In this document: positions 1 through 5,634 of the stretch, in pieces
Layout: each line of letters starts with the position of its first letter
How positions within the stretch are numbered: the first letter of the stretch is position 1
Program-made: the position numbers and the translations under genes
Source: Thermoplasmatota archaeon
GTDB lineage: Archaea; Thermoplasmatota; Thermoplasmata; RBG-16-68-12; JAJISG01
NCBI GenBank assembly: GCA_022848835.1
Contig: JAJISG010000242.1
Location: 1 to 6,646, forward strand
Direction of reading: 5' to 3'
Length of the DNA: 6,646 nucleotides
The notes under the pieces: model-generated
Databases searched by the model: none
The model's input: the letters and a program-made list of their open reading frames with translations, nothing else
Told to the model about the DNA's origin: nothing

Positions 1-228
1 CTCTCGGTCTCCCATGGTAACGTTAAAGGGACCGAGGTCGACCCTCCACTGGTCCATACCGCGGTATCGGGGCATGATGAGGTTGACCTCATGGCCCAGC
101 TTGGAGAGGGCCTTGGGAAGAGAGCCCGCCACGTCTCCAAGCCCGCCGGTCTTGGCAAAGGGATATGCTTCAGTGGCGGCGAAGAGGATCTTCAAGGTGA
201 TTCCCACCCCCCTAGCAACGAAAGCCAT
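1..228 (-). CDS. glgA: Glycogen (starch) synthase, GT5 family, N-terminal part, cut by the window edge
   Basis: The 76 residues visible are the N-terminus of an ADP-glucose-type glycogen synthase, which adds glucose from a nucleotide sugar to the end of an alpha-1,4-glucan in the cytoplasm. Seen: a first beta strand ([20 protein letters not shown]) with the KTGGLGD nucleotide-sugar loop at about residues 26-32, then [14 protein letters not shown] and a MPRYRG segment, all in the order usual for GT5. The rest lies beyond position 1. The start is uncertain. The ATG at 228 has no Shine-Dalgarno site. An in-frame TTG at 195 gives the usual family start (M-KILFAATE) and sits 7 nt after a GGGTGGG tract; a GTG at 207 is also in frame. 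The gene follows the ADP-dependent sugar kinase on the same strand by 29 bp (62 bp if TTG is used), so co-transcription is likely. Family call is firm; donor preference is inferred. Confidence 0.93.
   Translation of the reverse strand, partial: MAFVARGVGITLKILFAATEAYPFAKTGGLGDVAGSLPKALSKLGHEVNLIMPRYRGMDQWRVDLGPFNVTMGDRE
203..212 (-). promoter_or_regulatory. Shine-Dalgarno-like tract supporting a TTG start of glgA
   Basis: On the minus strand the tract reads GGGGGGTGGG and ends 7 nt before the TTG at 195. It contains GGTG, part of the archaeal GGAGGTGATC consensus. The ATG at 228 has no comparable tract, so this site argues for the later, shorter start. Confidence 0.4.
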
Positions 229-257
229 TTAACTCTAAGGTTCAGACGAGTCGATGT

Positions 258-1622
258 TCAGCGGGGCGAGGGGCCCTTTCCCCACTTTTCGGAGAAGAGG
301 GAGGCCCCCGAAATGGTATCTCCCAGGCCCACAGTATATTTCGGATTGTCCACCACCCTGGTGGGCACTGCCACCATGCTCTCTTCCTCACACCAGCCCT
401 CCCGGAGGAAGGTACGATGATCGACGTCCTTCAGCTTGAGGAGCTCGGATAGTCTCTCCATCTCCTTGAGCCCTCTCTCGGCCAAGGGAACGTCCCTCGC
501 CTCAGAGAGGTCCTCCGGCCGAGGGCTACGACCCAGACTGGCCCTCACAGCGCCCACTATCGCAGCGAAGAGGAGGCTCTTCCTGACCTCCTCCACGGGA
601 TTGGGGCTCAGGGCCAGGTAGTACCCCAGGGTGTGCATATTCACACGCCTAACCCCCAGGGCTCTGATGAGGTGCATGGCCTCCAGCTGATACACAGCGT
701 TCCCGCGAACCTGCTCCCAGCGTGGAAGCCCTAGTAGGAAGGCCATGTCGGCCAGTTCGGCCTCGTTGACGCCGACGCTGTCCACCAGAGGGAGGATATC
801 GTCAAGGATAGCTTCCCTCTTCCTCAGATCCGGGACAGAGGTAATCTCCAGGTGGATGATGAGGGAGGGATTCGAGGCCTTGGCCGTCCGGATGTGCTCT
901 CTCACCTTCCGAAAGCTCTCCTCATACTCTTCGCCCATATGGTTCAGGCCGGCGATGAAGAAGGCATCGCACTCCTTGCTGACCTTCGACAGCGACTCCT
1001 CCCACTCCTTGTGGAAAAGCACCTTGGTCATGGGGGCGGCGATAAACCTGTTAGCCCTGGGTGCCGGACCGTCGCCAAAGGAGAGGCCAGCGGGATACTC
1101 CAGGATGTAGTGAGCCTCCGGGGAGCAGTCCCAGTAGAACTCCTCCGCCTTGACGTACTCCACCTTTCCACCAATGCCAAGAGGGACCTCAGCCCGGCTG
1201 CCCTGGTAGAGAGAAGCCAGCTTCCAGCTGAACCTGTCCGGGTGCACGAAGACGCTAGCAGCCGAGAAGTCAGATAGTAGGCGGGCGACGGTGGCCACCT
1301 GGCCACCTAGCCTCTCCTCATAGCCCCCAGCCTCATCAAGGAAGCGGATTACATCTGGCGAGCAGATGACCTCTAGGGCGAGGCCATTGGAGATGGAGTA
1401 GCAGAGGCCCTCCGAAAGGTCATCCAGGTCCTCCGCGGTCTTGGCGTAGATAGGGGGCACAACCTCCGGCTTCCTCAGGAGCTTGAGCAGCTGCCCGTCT
1501 ATGGCCCTGACCTTGTCGACGACGGAGTTGTAGGCCAGGAGTGCCTTCACGCCTTCCAGGGGGTTCTCCTCTGAGACGGCTGTGTAGTGCTCCTCCCAAC
1601 GCCTGGCAATGGACTCCCTCAC
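258..1622 (-). CDS. ADP-dependent sugar kinase (glucokinase/phosphofructokinase family)
   Basis: A 454-residue cytoplasmic kinase of the ribokinase-like ADP-GK/PFK family, which phosphorylates glucose or fructose 6-phosphate with ADP and releases AMP in the modified archaeal glycolysis. Seen: WEEHY and LLAYNSVVD near residues 9-36 (family N-terminus); GGQVATVA at 106-113 in the sugar-binding region; AGLNHM at 224-229; HLEIT at 257-261; NEAELA at 286-291; MHTLGYYLAL at 329-338; the nucleotide loop VPTRVVDNPKYTVGLGD at 419-435, where D435 of GLGD is the expected catalytic base. Length and ending fit complete homologues. The start is GTG, with an in-frame TGA four codons before it, so no longer form is possible. 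Only a weak GTGA lies upstream as a ribosome site. It heads a minus-strand unit with glgA behind it. Glucose versus fructose 6-phosphate preference, or use of both, cannot be decided by eye, so no symbol is given. Confidence 0.95.
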   Translation of the reverse strand: MRESIARRWEEHYTAVSEENPLEGVKALLAYNSVVDKVRAIDGQLLKLLRKPEVVPPIYAKTAEDLDDLSEGLCYSISNGLALEVICSPDVIRFLDEAGGYEERLGGQVATVARLLSDFSAASVFVHPDRFSWKLASLYQGSRAEVPLGIGGKVEYVKAEEFYWDCSPEAHYILEYPAGLSFGDGPAPRANRFIAAPMTKVLFHKEWEESLSKVSKECDAFFIAGLNHMGEEYEESFRKVREHIRTAKASNPSLIIHLEITSVPDLRKREAILDDILPLVDSVGVNEAELADMAFLLGLPRWEQVRGNAVYQLEAMHLIRALGVRRVNMHTLGYYLALSPNPVEEVRKSLLFAAIVGAVRASLGRSPRPEDLSEARDVPLAERGLKEMERLSELLKLKDVDHRTFLREGWCEEESMVAVPTRVVDNPKYTVGLGDTISGASLFSEKWGKGPSPR

Positions 1623-1630
1623 TGGATCGA

Positions 1631-1646
1631 CTCACTAGCTGGTGAG
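1631..1646. repeat. Short inverted repeat at the predicted start of the kinase transcript
   Basis: CTCAC (1631-1635) and GTGAG (1642-1646) form a perfect 5-bp inverted repeat around a 6-nt spacer. It covers the transcription start predicted from the TATA-like box at 1669-1674, where a repressor site would act. The arms are short, so chance is a real alternative. Confidence 0.25.
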
Positions 1647-1667
1647 AGTTCAAAACAGGAAGGCTTC

Positions 1668-1680
1668 GCTTAAGCTTTTC
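1668..1680 (-). promoter_or_regulatory. Predicted TATA-like promoter of the kinase-glgA unit
   Basis: Read on the minus strand this is GAAAAGCTTAAGC: an A-rich element like the archaeal BRE followed by a TATA-like CTTAAG. About 26 nt downstream the start of transcription would fall near 1645, leaving a leader of some 23 nt before the GTG at 1622. The core is an 8-bp palindrome (GCTTAAGC). It resembles the box facing the other way at 1721-1730. Confidence 0.45.
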
Positions 1681-1720
1681 TTCGACAATCTCACTGGTCT
1701 AGGCGAGGGCTCGTCGACAT

Positions 1721-1730
1721 AGCTTTAAGC
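1721..1730 (+). promoter_or_regulatory. Predicted TATA-like promoter of the GT4 glycosyltransferase
   Basis: AGCTTTAAGC is the most TATA-like element ahead of the plus-strand gene. Its centre is only about 17 nt before the ATG at 1743, too close for a start of transcription upstream of that codon. It is about 29 nt before the in-frame GTG at 1755, which would suit a leaderless transcript starting at that GTG. Confidence 0.4.
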
Positions 1731-1742
1731 CTCTCCTCTAGG

Positions 1743-2891
1743 ATGGGGAAACGTGTGAAGGTCTGCCTACTTACCTACGAGTTTCCACCCAGAATATACG
1801 GCGGGGCCGGCGTCCACGCCCTGCACATGGTGACGCATCTCAGGGATCTGGTTGAGCTGGAGGTTAGGACGCTCTATCCTGCTGAGGACATCGAAGGCGT
1901 CCAAGTGCGTCGCTACTACCCCTCCCTCCCCAGGGGTCCTGAAGACCCCTCGGGTAAGGCTTTGGAGGTCCTCTCCCTCAACGTCAACATGCTCTCCGAC
2001 CCCATCGATGCTGACATCGTCCACACCCACACCTGGTATATGGGGTTCGCCGGCATGCTGGCCAGGAAGCTGTACGACTGCCAGTTGGTGGCGACTGTAC
2101 ACTCCCTGGAGCCCCTGAGGCCGTGGAAGGAGGAGCAACTGGGGCGAGGCTTCAGACTCAGCTCCTGGGTGGAGGAGACGGAACTGAGAGCATGTGACAT
2201 CGTGGTCGCCGTCTCCAAGGACATGGCGGCCGACCTTCGGAAGCATTACAAGATTCCCGCCAAGAGGATTCACGTCATCCCCAATGGGGTGGATGCCTCC
2301 ACCTTTCGGAAGAGGGAGGACCCTTCCATCCTGGAGAGGCTGGGCGTCGAGACCCCCTATCTCCTATTCCTCGGTCGGCTGAGCAGACAGAAGGGCATCT
2401 TCGACCTTGTAGAGGCGTTCAGATCCCTGCAATCGGGGGTCGACCTTGTCCTCGTCACAGGGCCTCCTGACACGGAGAGCCTTGTGGAGGAGCTGTCCGA
2501 CTCCCTCAAAGGTATGGAGCGAGTCAGGTGGGTCAATAGGATAGTGACCCACGAGGAAGCGGTGGCCCTGTACTCCTCCTGCGAGGCGTTCATCTGTCCC
2601 TCCCGCTACGAACCCTTCGGTATCATCAACCTGGAAGCCATGGCGTGCGAGAGACCCGTCGTGGCGACGAGCGTAGGTGGCATCGTGGAGGTGGTGGAAC
2701 ACGGTGAGACGGGACTGCTAGTGCCGCCAGAGAAGCCTTCGCTGTTGGCCGAAGGCATGGAGGCGATTCTTGGGGATAAACCTAGAGCGGAGGAGATGGG
2801 TAAGAATGGGAGGAGACGGGTGGAGGAGATGTTCACCTGGGAGAAGGTGGCCGAGAGAACTCACAAGCTGTACCAAGAGCTCCTTGCCTGA
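1743..2891 (+). CDS. GT4 glycosyltransferase, actinobacterial glycogen synthase / maltose-1-phosphate synthase type
   Basis: A 382-residue retaining glycosyltransferase with two Rossmann-like domains (GT-B fold). Several blocks match the corynebacterial/mycobacterial GlgA-GlgM group as I remember it: EFPPRIYGGAGVH at 13-25, HTHTWY at 94-99, HSLEPLRPWK at 120-129, EQLGRGFRLSSW at 131-142. The general GT4 donor site is intact: GRLSRQKG at 211-218 (R212 and K217 bind the diphosphate) and EPFGIINLEA at 290-299 (E290 and E298). Known members use ADP-glucose to extend glucan or to make maltose 1-phosphate from glucose 1-phosphate. Which reaction occurs here is not visible. The annotated ATG is the longest form; a GTG at 1755 gives the common start MKVCLLTYEFPP and fits the promoter better. 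It diverges from the kinase-glgA unit, which supports a role in storage-sugar metabolism. Confidence 0.9.
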   Translation: MGKRVKVCLLTYEFPPRIYGGAGVHALHMVTHLRDLVELEVRTLYPAEDIEGVQVRRYYPSLPRGPEDPSGKALEVLSLNVNMLSDPIDADIVHTHTWYMGFAGMLARKLYDCQLVATVHSLEPLRPWKEEQLGRGFRLSSWVEETELRACDIVVAVSKDMAADLRKHYKIPAKRIHVIPNGVDASTFRKREDPSILERLGVETPYLLFLGRLSRQKGIFDLVEAFRSLQSGVDLVLVTGPPDTESLVEELSDSLKGMERVRWVNRIVTHEEAVALYSSCEAFICPSRYEPFGIINLEAMACERPVVATSVGGIVEVVEHGETGLLVPPEKPSLLAEGMEAILGDKPRAEEMGKNGRRRVEEMFTWEKVAERTHKLYQELLA

Positions 2892-2918
2892 CCCTCTATG
2901 GTTCTCCGCAGCATAGAA

Positions 2919-2933
2919 ACGCCTAAGAGGCGT
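2919..2933. repeat. Perfect short hairpin in the GT4-hydrolase gap
   Basis: ACGCCT (2919-2924), a 3-nt loop, and AGGCGT (2928-2933) form a perfect 6-bp stem 28 nt after the GT4 stop codon. No T-rich tract follows, so it is not a convincing terminator. It may be an RNA-processing or transcript-stability element between two co-transcribed genes. Confidence 0.4.
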
Positions 2934-2939
2934 CCGACC

Positions 2940-2956
2940 GATCCCGGGAGGGGATC
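2940..2956 (+). promoter_or_regulatory. Shine-Dalgarno site of the hydrolase inside an inverted repeat
   Basis: GATCCC (2940-2945) and GGGATC (2951-2956) pair perfectly around the 5-nt loop GGGAG. The Shine-Dalgarno-like GGGAGGGGATC (2946-2956) occupies the loop and the 3' arm and ends 3 nt before the ATG at 2960. The site supports that start. If the hairpin forms in the mRNA it would partly hide the ribosome site. Confidence 0.45.
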
Positions 2957-2959
2957 TCC

Positions 2960-3592
2960 ATGGAGTTGATGAGGGGAGTCCACGTCATTGAGACGAACGC
3001 TAATTGCGCCTTGCTGATCGATGACCGCCTTATCTTGGTGGACACTGGCATGTACAGCAACGCCACCGAAATCCTCTCCTACCTAGATCGGATAACCTAC
3101 AAGCCCACCGACATATCTAGTATCGTCATCACCCACACTCATCCGGACCATGTAGGTGGGTTGGCGTCCCTCAAGCAGAAGTCGAATGCAGAGGTGGCTG
3201 CCCACCGCATTGAGGCTGATTACATCTCCAAAAAGGTCAAGTATCCAGGTCCCCCAGGACCCCAGAGGCACAGAGCCTGCCCGGTAGACGTCCTGCTAGA
3301 GGATGGGGACAGGTATCAGGAGCTTCTCGTGATACATACTCCTGGACACACCCCTGGAAACATTGCCCTGCTGGACGAGGCGAGAAGTCTCCTCATTGCC
3401 GGCGACACGGTTCGAAATGAAGGCGGAGGGTTAGGCCCCATGAGCGATGTATACAACATCGACCCAACAGAGCATAGACACTCAATCAAGAAGGTGGCCG
3501 CCCATGATTTCGAGAGGCTCATCGTGGGTCACGGACAGCCCTTGGCTGAGGACGCCTCAAAGAGTCTTAAGGAGGCTATCGCTCGACTGTAG
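2960..3592 (+). CDS. Metallo-beta-lactamase-fold metallohydrolase
   Basis: A 210-residue single-domain member of the metallo-beta-lactamase superfamily, which usually hydrolyses esters, thioesters or phosphoesters with two bound metal ions. Metal ligands seen: the HTHPDH motif at 59-64, H130 in HTPGHTPG, D149 in IAGDT and H191 in VGHGQP. D28 in LVDTG is the usual second-strand aspartate. No signal peptide or membrane segment is visible, so it is probably cytoplasmic. Length suits a stand-alone glyoxalase-II-like or generic hydrolase; no extra domain for RNA or DNA processing is present. It lies 68 bp after the GT4 gene on the same strand and could be read from the same transcript. The substrate cannot be told from the sequence, and the link to glycogen metabolism rests on position only. 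Confidence 0.92.
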   Translation: MELMRGVHVIETNANCALLIDDRLILVDTGMYSNATEILSYLDRITYKPTDISSIVITHTHPDHVGGLASLKQKSNAEVAAHRIEADYISKKVKYPGPPGPQRHRACPVDVLLEDGDRYQELLVIHTPGHTPGNIALLDEARSLLIAGDTVRNEGGGLGPMSDVYNIDPTEHRHSIKKVAAHDFERLIVGHGQPLAEDASKSLKEAIARL

Positions 3593-3622
3593 GTCCAGCC
3601 CTGGCTCATATCAACCATCTTC

Positions 3623-3895
3623 ATGTTGACGAGGAGAAGATTCATCATAATACTCGTGGTAGGCTCGACGGGACGACTCGGAGGCATGATCACAAGGCGT
3701 TTACCGGATCGAGGAGAGGCGGTAAGAATCCTCGTAAGGCCCAACTCGAGGTGCCAAGAGCTCGTCGATGCTGGCGTCTGGCCCATCCTGGGGGATCTTA
3801 GGGAGAGGAGCTCGCTGGACGACGTGATGGCTGTCTTTCACAACGTGGAGACGGGGATACTGATAACCGCTACTCAATTGCGCGCAGTTTTCTAG
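3623..3895 (+). pseudogene. Truncated NmrA-like atypical short-chain dehydrogenase (NAD(P)-binding), N-terminal fragment
   Basis: This 90-codon frame encodes only the first half of a Rossmann domain. Seen: the nucleotide loop LVVGSTGRLGG at 11-21 (the GxTGxxGG pattern of NmrA/atypical SDR proteins), VRILVRP at 34-40 (basic residues that often favour NADP), GDLRERSSL at 57-65, and the next strand ETGILITAT at 76-84. Such proteins usually run to about 280-300 residues. Here the likeness stops at about residue 84, and six codons of apparent read-through lead to TAG. The break lies near 3870, where the stop codon of the opposing permease remnant also lies. The start is doubtful: family members begin at about residue 9 (M-ILVVG), but that codon is ATA (3647), 10 nt after a GAGGAG tract at 3631-3636. 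Probably non-functional. Confidence 0.7.
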
Positions 3896-3992
3896 AGCCC
3901 AGGAGGAGGAAGTATTATCTCAGTTTTCCCAGCCAGCTCGTGCGAACGCGATACCCATTCTTCGCGACCGCGGACCACTTAGGCAGCGGCAC
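3870..3992 (-). pseudogene. Collapsed second ABC-2 permease: start region joined to C-terminal end
   Basis: Reading from a GTG at 3992, the first 25 codons parallel the intact permease starting at 5601 without gaps: MPLPKWSAVAKNGYR then VRTSWLGKLR, against MPLPKWYAVAKNEYR then ISTSRIRSIR. Codon 26 is TAA where the intact gene has proline. Beyond it, still in the same frame, YFLLL matches residues 27-31 of the intact protein (YFLYL). GSRKLRAIE and a TAG stop then match the last nine residues of the intact protein (GKRNLSRIE). About 480 codons of membrane protein are therefore missing. The N-terminal match is certain; the C-terminal match is short (5 of 9 identical, plus the shared stop) and is an inference. 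It lies directly downstream of the intact permease and has the same Shine-Dalgarno sequence. Probably the dead second permease of the exporter operon. Confidence 0.72.
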
Positions 3993-4025
3993 CCTTCTGC
4001 TCCCTCCATGTCAGGAGCTCCTTCT
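3974..4025 (-). repeat. 52-bp direct repeat, copy A (ATPase tail plus permease start)
   Basis: Identical base for base to 5583-5634. On the minus strand it carries the last codons of the ATPase gene (LLTWREQKGAAA, stop), the Shine-Dalgarno tract GGAGGGAGC and the GTG start with the first codons of a permease. Here it follows the stop of the intact permease, so the ATPase tail has no ATPase gene attached. The likeness continues less strictly to the left (31 of 38 bases match over 3936-3973). Confidence 0.9.
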
Positions 4026-4029
4026 TCTG

Positions 4030-5601
4030 CTATTCGATTCTGCTCAGATTTCTCTTCCCGAGGTAGAGGAATACGATACCTAGTAACCAACTCAGCGGGG
4101 CATGCATTAGCAGTGCGTTCTCGCCGCCAATAACCTCTACAGAGGTAATGAACATTCCAATCGATACAAACACCATTATCATGACGACGATCATTAATGT
4201 CATGTTTCTTGCTTTGGGATTTTCAGATGGGACCGGCAACAGGAGGAAGAGACCGAGGGCGAATGCCACATAGGCTGCAGTCATTTGTATCACAAATCCG
4301 GTGCTGGTCAGGACGGAGGCGAGGGTTGCCTGTGGGCTTAGGGCCGTTGCAATGGCAATGATCGCGGCCGCGATGGGAACCGCCACCAACCAGCCTTTTG
4401 CCAACATCGCCCTGACGAACCTTCCCTCACCAGAAGGCGCTTTTCTGTAGATAAACAGATTCTCCTTTCCCCTGAGCGTCACGTCACTGGCCACGGCCGC
4501 CGCGAGGAACCCGAGCAGGAATAAAGCAGTAAATAGGGTGCTACCAGGGTCCTCGGGCCCGATGAGGAATATGGTAACAAGAGCGAACAAGCCCACGGCA
4601 TAGGCGATCCACGAAAGGTTCTCGAGTCTCCGGCTGTATTCCTTGAACATGGACACTAGAAGTGTACCGAACGATCCGGCTCCTCCCAGATATCTGATGG
4701 TCTTGAAGAGGGCGCCATCCGGTTTGGCCTTTGGAGCCTCAGAGATTGTGGGCTCCAGGCTGTAGGCGCGGGCCGCCGCTTTTGTGCCCAGCCACAGCGC
4801 CGCCAAGAAGAAGGCGACGAGGCCGCCGAACCGCGTCAGCGTCTCGAATCCAACGGCGATGATGTTGCCCGGACTGGATGCGAAGGCGACGATGATTTCC
4901 GCACCCCAGGAACTTGGCACCACGCCAAGAATGACCTGGTATGTGCCGCTTGTGGCGGGGTCGTTTAGGGCTTCGATCAGTCCTCCGCCCATGATTGCGT
5001 ATATGAGTGCGATCATGGGTAGAAAGATTAGGACTCCGAGAGCTTTCCCAATATCCTTTCCGTGAGAGGTCTTCCCGAGCTTTGTACTCAGGAGGGCGGC
5101 AATTACTGTCCCTATCCAGAGAGCGGAGAGCAACACTAGTATGAAAATCATGATGATTATCGCTATTTGAGCTAGATCCATTCCCAGAGGATACAGGACG
5201 GCCGTGAAGAAACCGGCAACCACCGTGACAGCGATGGCGTAGATCGGCATCCTGCCCAGGAACCCGCCTAAGAGGACGTCCTTAGGTCTGACGGGGGCTG
5301 ACAGAAAGATCTCTAGCTGCGCGACTTGCGCCTGTTGGAGTATTTCGGTGATTGGTATCATCAGGAGCCAGAAGAACATCAATAGCAGTAAGAGCTGCAT
5401 CATGGCTACGGCAGCCTGGGACAGGAGGAAGGCGATGAAATCATCGATGAACAGGCTGACGATTGATGGCGCGATGAACGCCACGTAAACCGCCAGCAGC
5501 CCTGTAACCAGGTAGAGAAAGTAAGGCCTTATGCTCCGTATGCGGCTCGTGCTGATGCGATACTCATTCTTCGCAACAGCGTACCACTTAGGCAGCGGCA
5601 C
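4030..5601 (-). CDS. ABC-2 type exporter permease
   Basis: A 523-residue membrane protein of the ABC-2 group, the transmembrane partner of the ATPase just upstream. Seen: a basic cytoplasmic N-terminus (KNEYRISTSRIRSIR, 11-25), then hydrophobic segments at about 27-52, 57-85, 118-136, 144-170, 188-206, 256-272, 331-347, 355-371, 404-421, 432-456, 467-487 and 503-514. LEIFLSAPVRPKDVLLG at 96-112 is the cytoplasmic helix-turn typical of ABC-2 proteins. FLYLGKRNLSRIE forms a charged C-terminal tail. About twelve segments suggest a fused double-length ABC-2 domain rather than the common six. The start is GTG at 5601, 7 nt after GGAGGGAG (5609-5616), and overlaps the ATPase end by 14 nt, which suggests translational coupling. 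Substrate unknown; drug, lipid or sodium export are family options. Confidence 0.9.
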   Translation of the reverse strand: MPLPKWYAVAKNEYRISTSRIRSIRPYFLYLVTGLLAVYVAFIAPSIVSLFIDDFIAFLLSQAAVAMMQLLLLLMFFWLLMIPITEILQQAQVAQLEIFLSAPVRPKDVLLGGFLGRMPIYAIAVTVVAGFFTAVLYPLGMDLAQIAIIIMIFILVLLSALWIGTVIAALLSTKLGKTSHGKDIGKALGVLIFLPMIALIYAIMGGGLIEALNDPATSGTYQVILGVVPSSWGAEIIVAFASSPGNIIAVGFETLTRFGGLVAFFLAALWLGTKAAARAYSLEPTISEAPKAKPDGALFKTIRYLGGAGSFGTLLVSMFKEYSRRLENLSWIAYAVGLFALVTIFLIGPEDPGSTLFTALFLLGFLAAAVASDVTLRGKENLFIYRKAPSGEGRFVRAMLAKGWLVAVPIAAAIIAIATALSPQATLASVLTSTGFVIQMTAAYVAFALGLFLLLPVPSENPKARNMTLMIVVMIMVFVSIGMFITSVEVIGGENALLMHAPLSWLLGIVFLYLGKRNLSRIE

Positions 5602-5634
5602 CCTTCTGCTCCCTCCATGTCAGGAGCTCCTTCT
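5583..5634 (-). repeat. 52-bp direct repeat, copy B (authentic ATPase-permease junction)
   Basis: The native copy of the repeat also found at 3974-4025, offset by 1609 bp in the same orientation. Here the ATPase tail is joined to a full ATPase gene and the permease start leads into a full permease, so this is the likely source copy. The offset is close to the length of the permease gene, as expected from a tandem duplication of permease plus the end of the ATPase gene. Confidence 0.9.

Noticed and set aside
852..1277. 141-codon plus-strand frame opposite the ADP-dependent kinase
   Set aside because: It is antisense to a clearly recognised gene with all its motifs, and its own translation resembles no protein family. 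It is a shadow frame.
1767..2273. 168-codon minus-strand frame opposite the GT4 gene
   Set aside because: The plus strand carries the conserved GT4 motifs across this stretch; the antisense translation is featureless.
3595..3606. AGCC-CT-GGCT small palindrome after the hydrolase as a terminator
   Set aside because: A four-base stem without a T-rich tract is too weak to call.
3640..3660. TRRRFIIIL as a twin-arginine signal in the dehydrogenase fragment
   Set aside because: The hydrophobic stretch is the first beta strand of the Rossmann fold leading straight into GSTGRLGG, and the start codon itself is doubtful.
3870..5634. The repeat pair as ends of an insertion sequence or transposon
   Set aside because: The repeats are direct, have coding content matching the ATPase-permease junction, and enclose a permease rather than a transposase. 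Gene duplication explains them.
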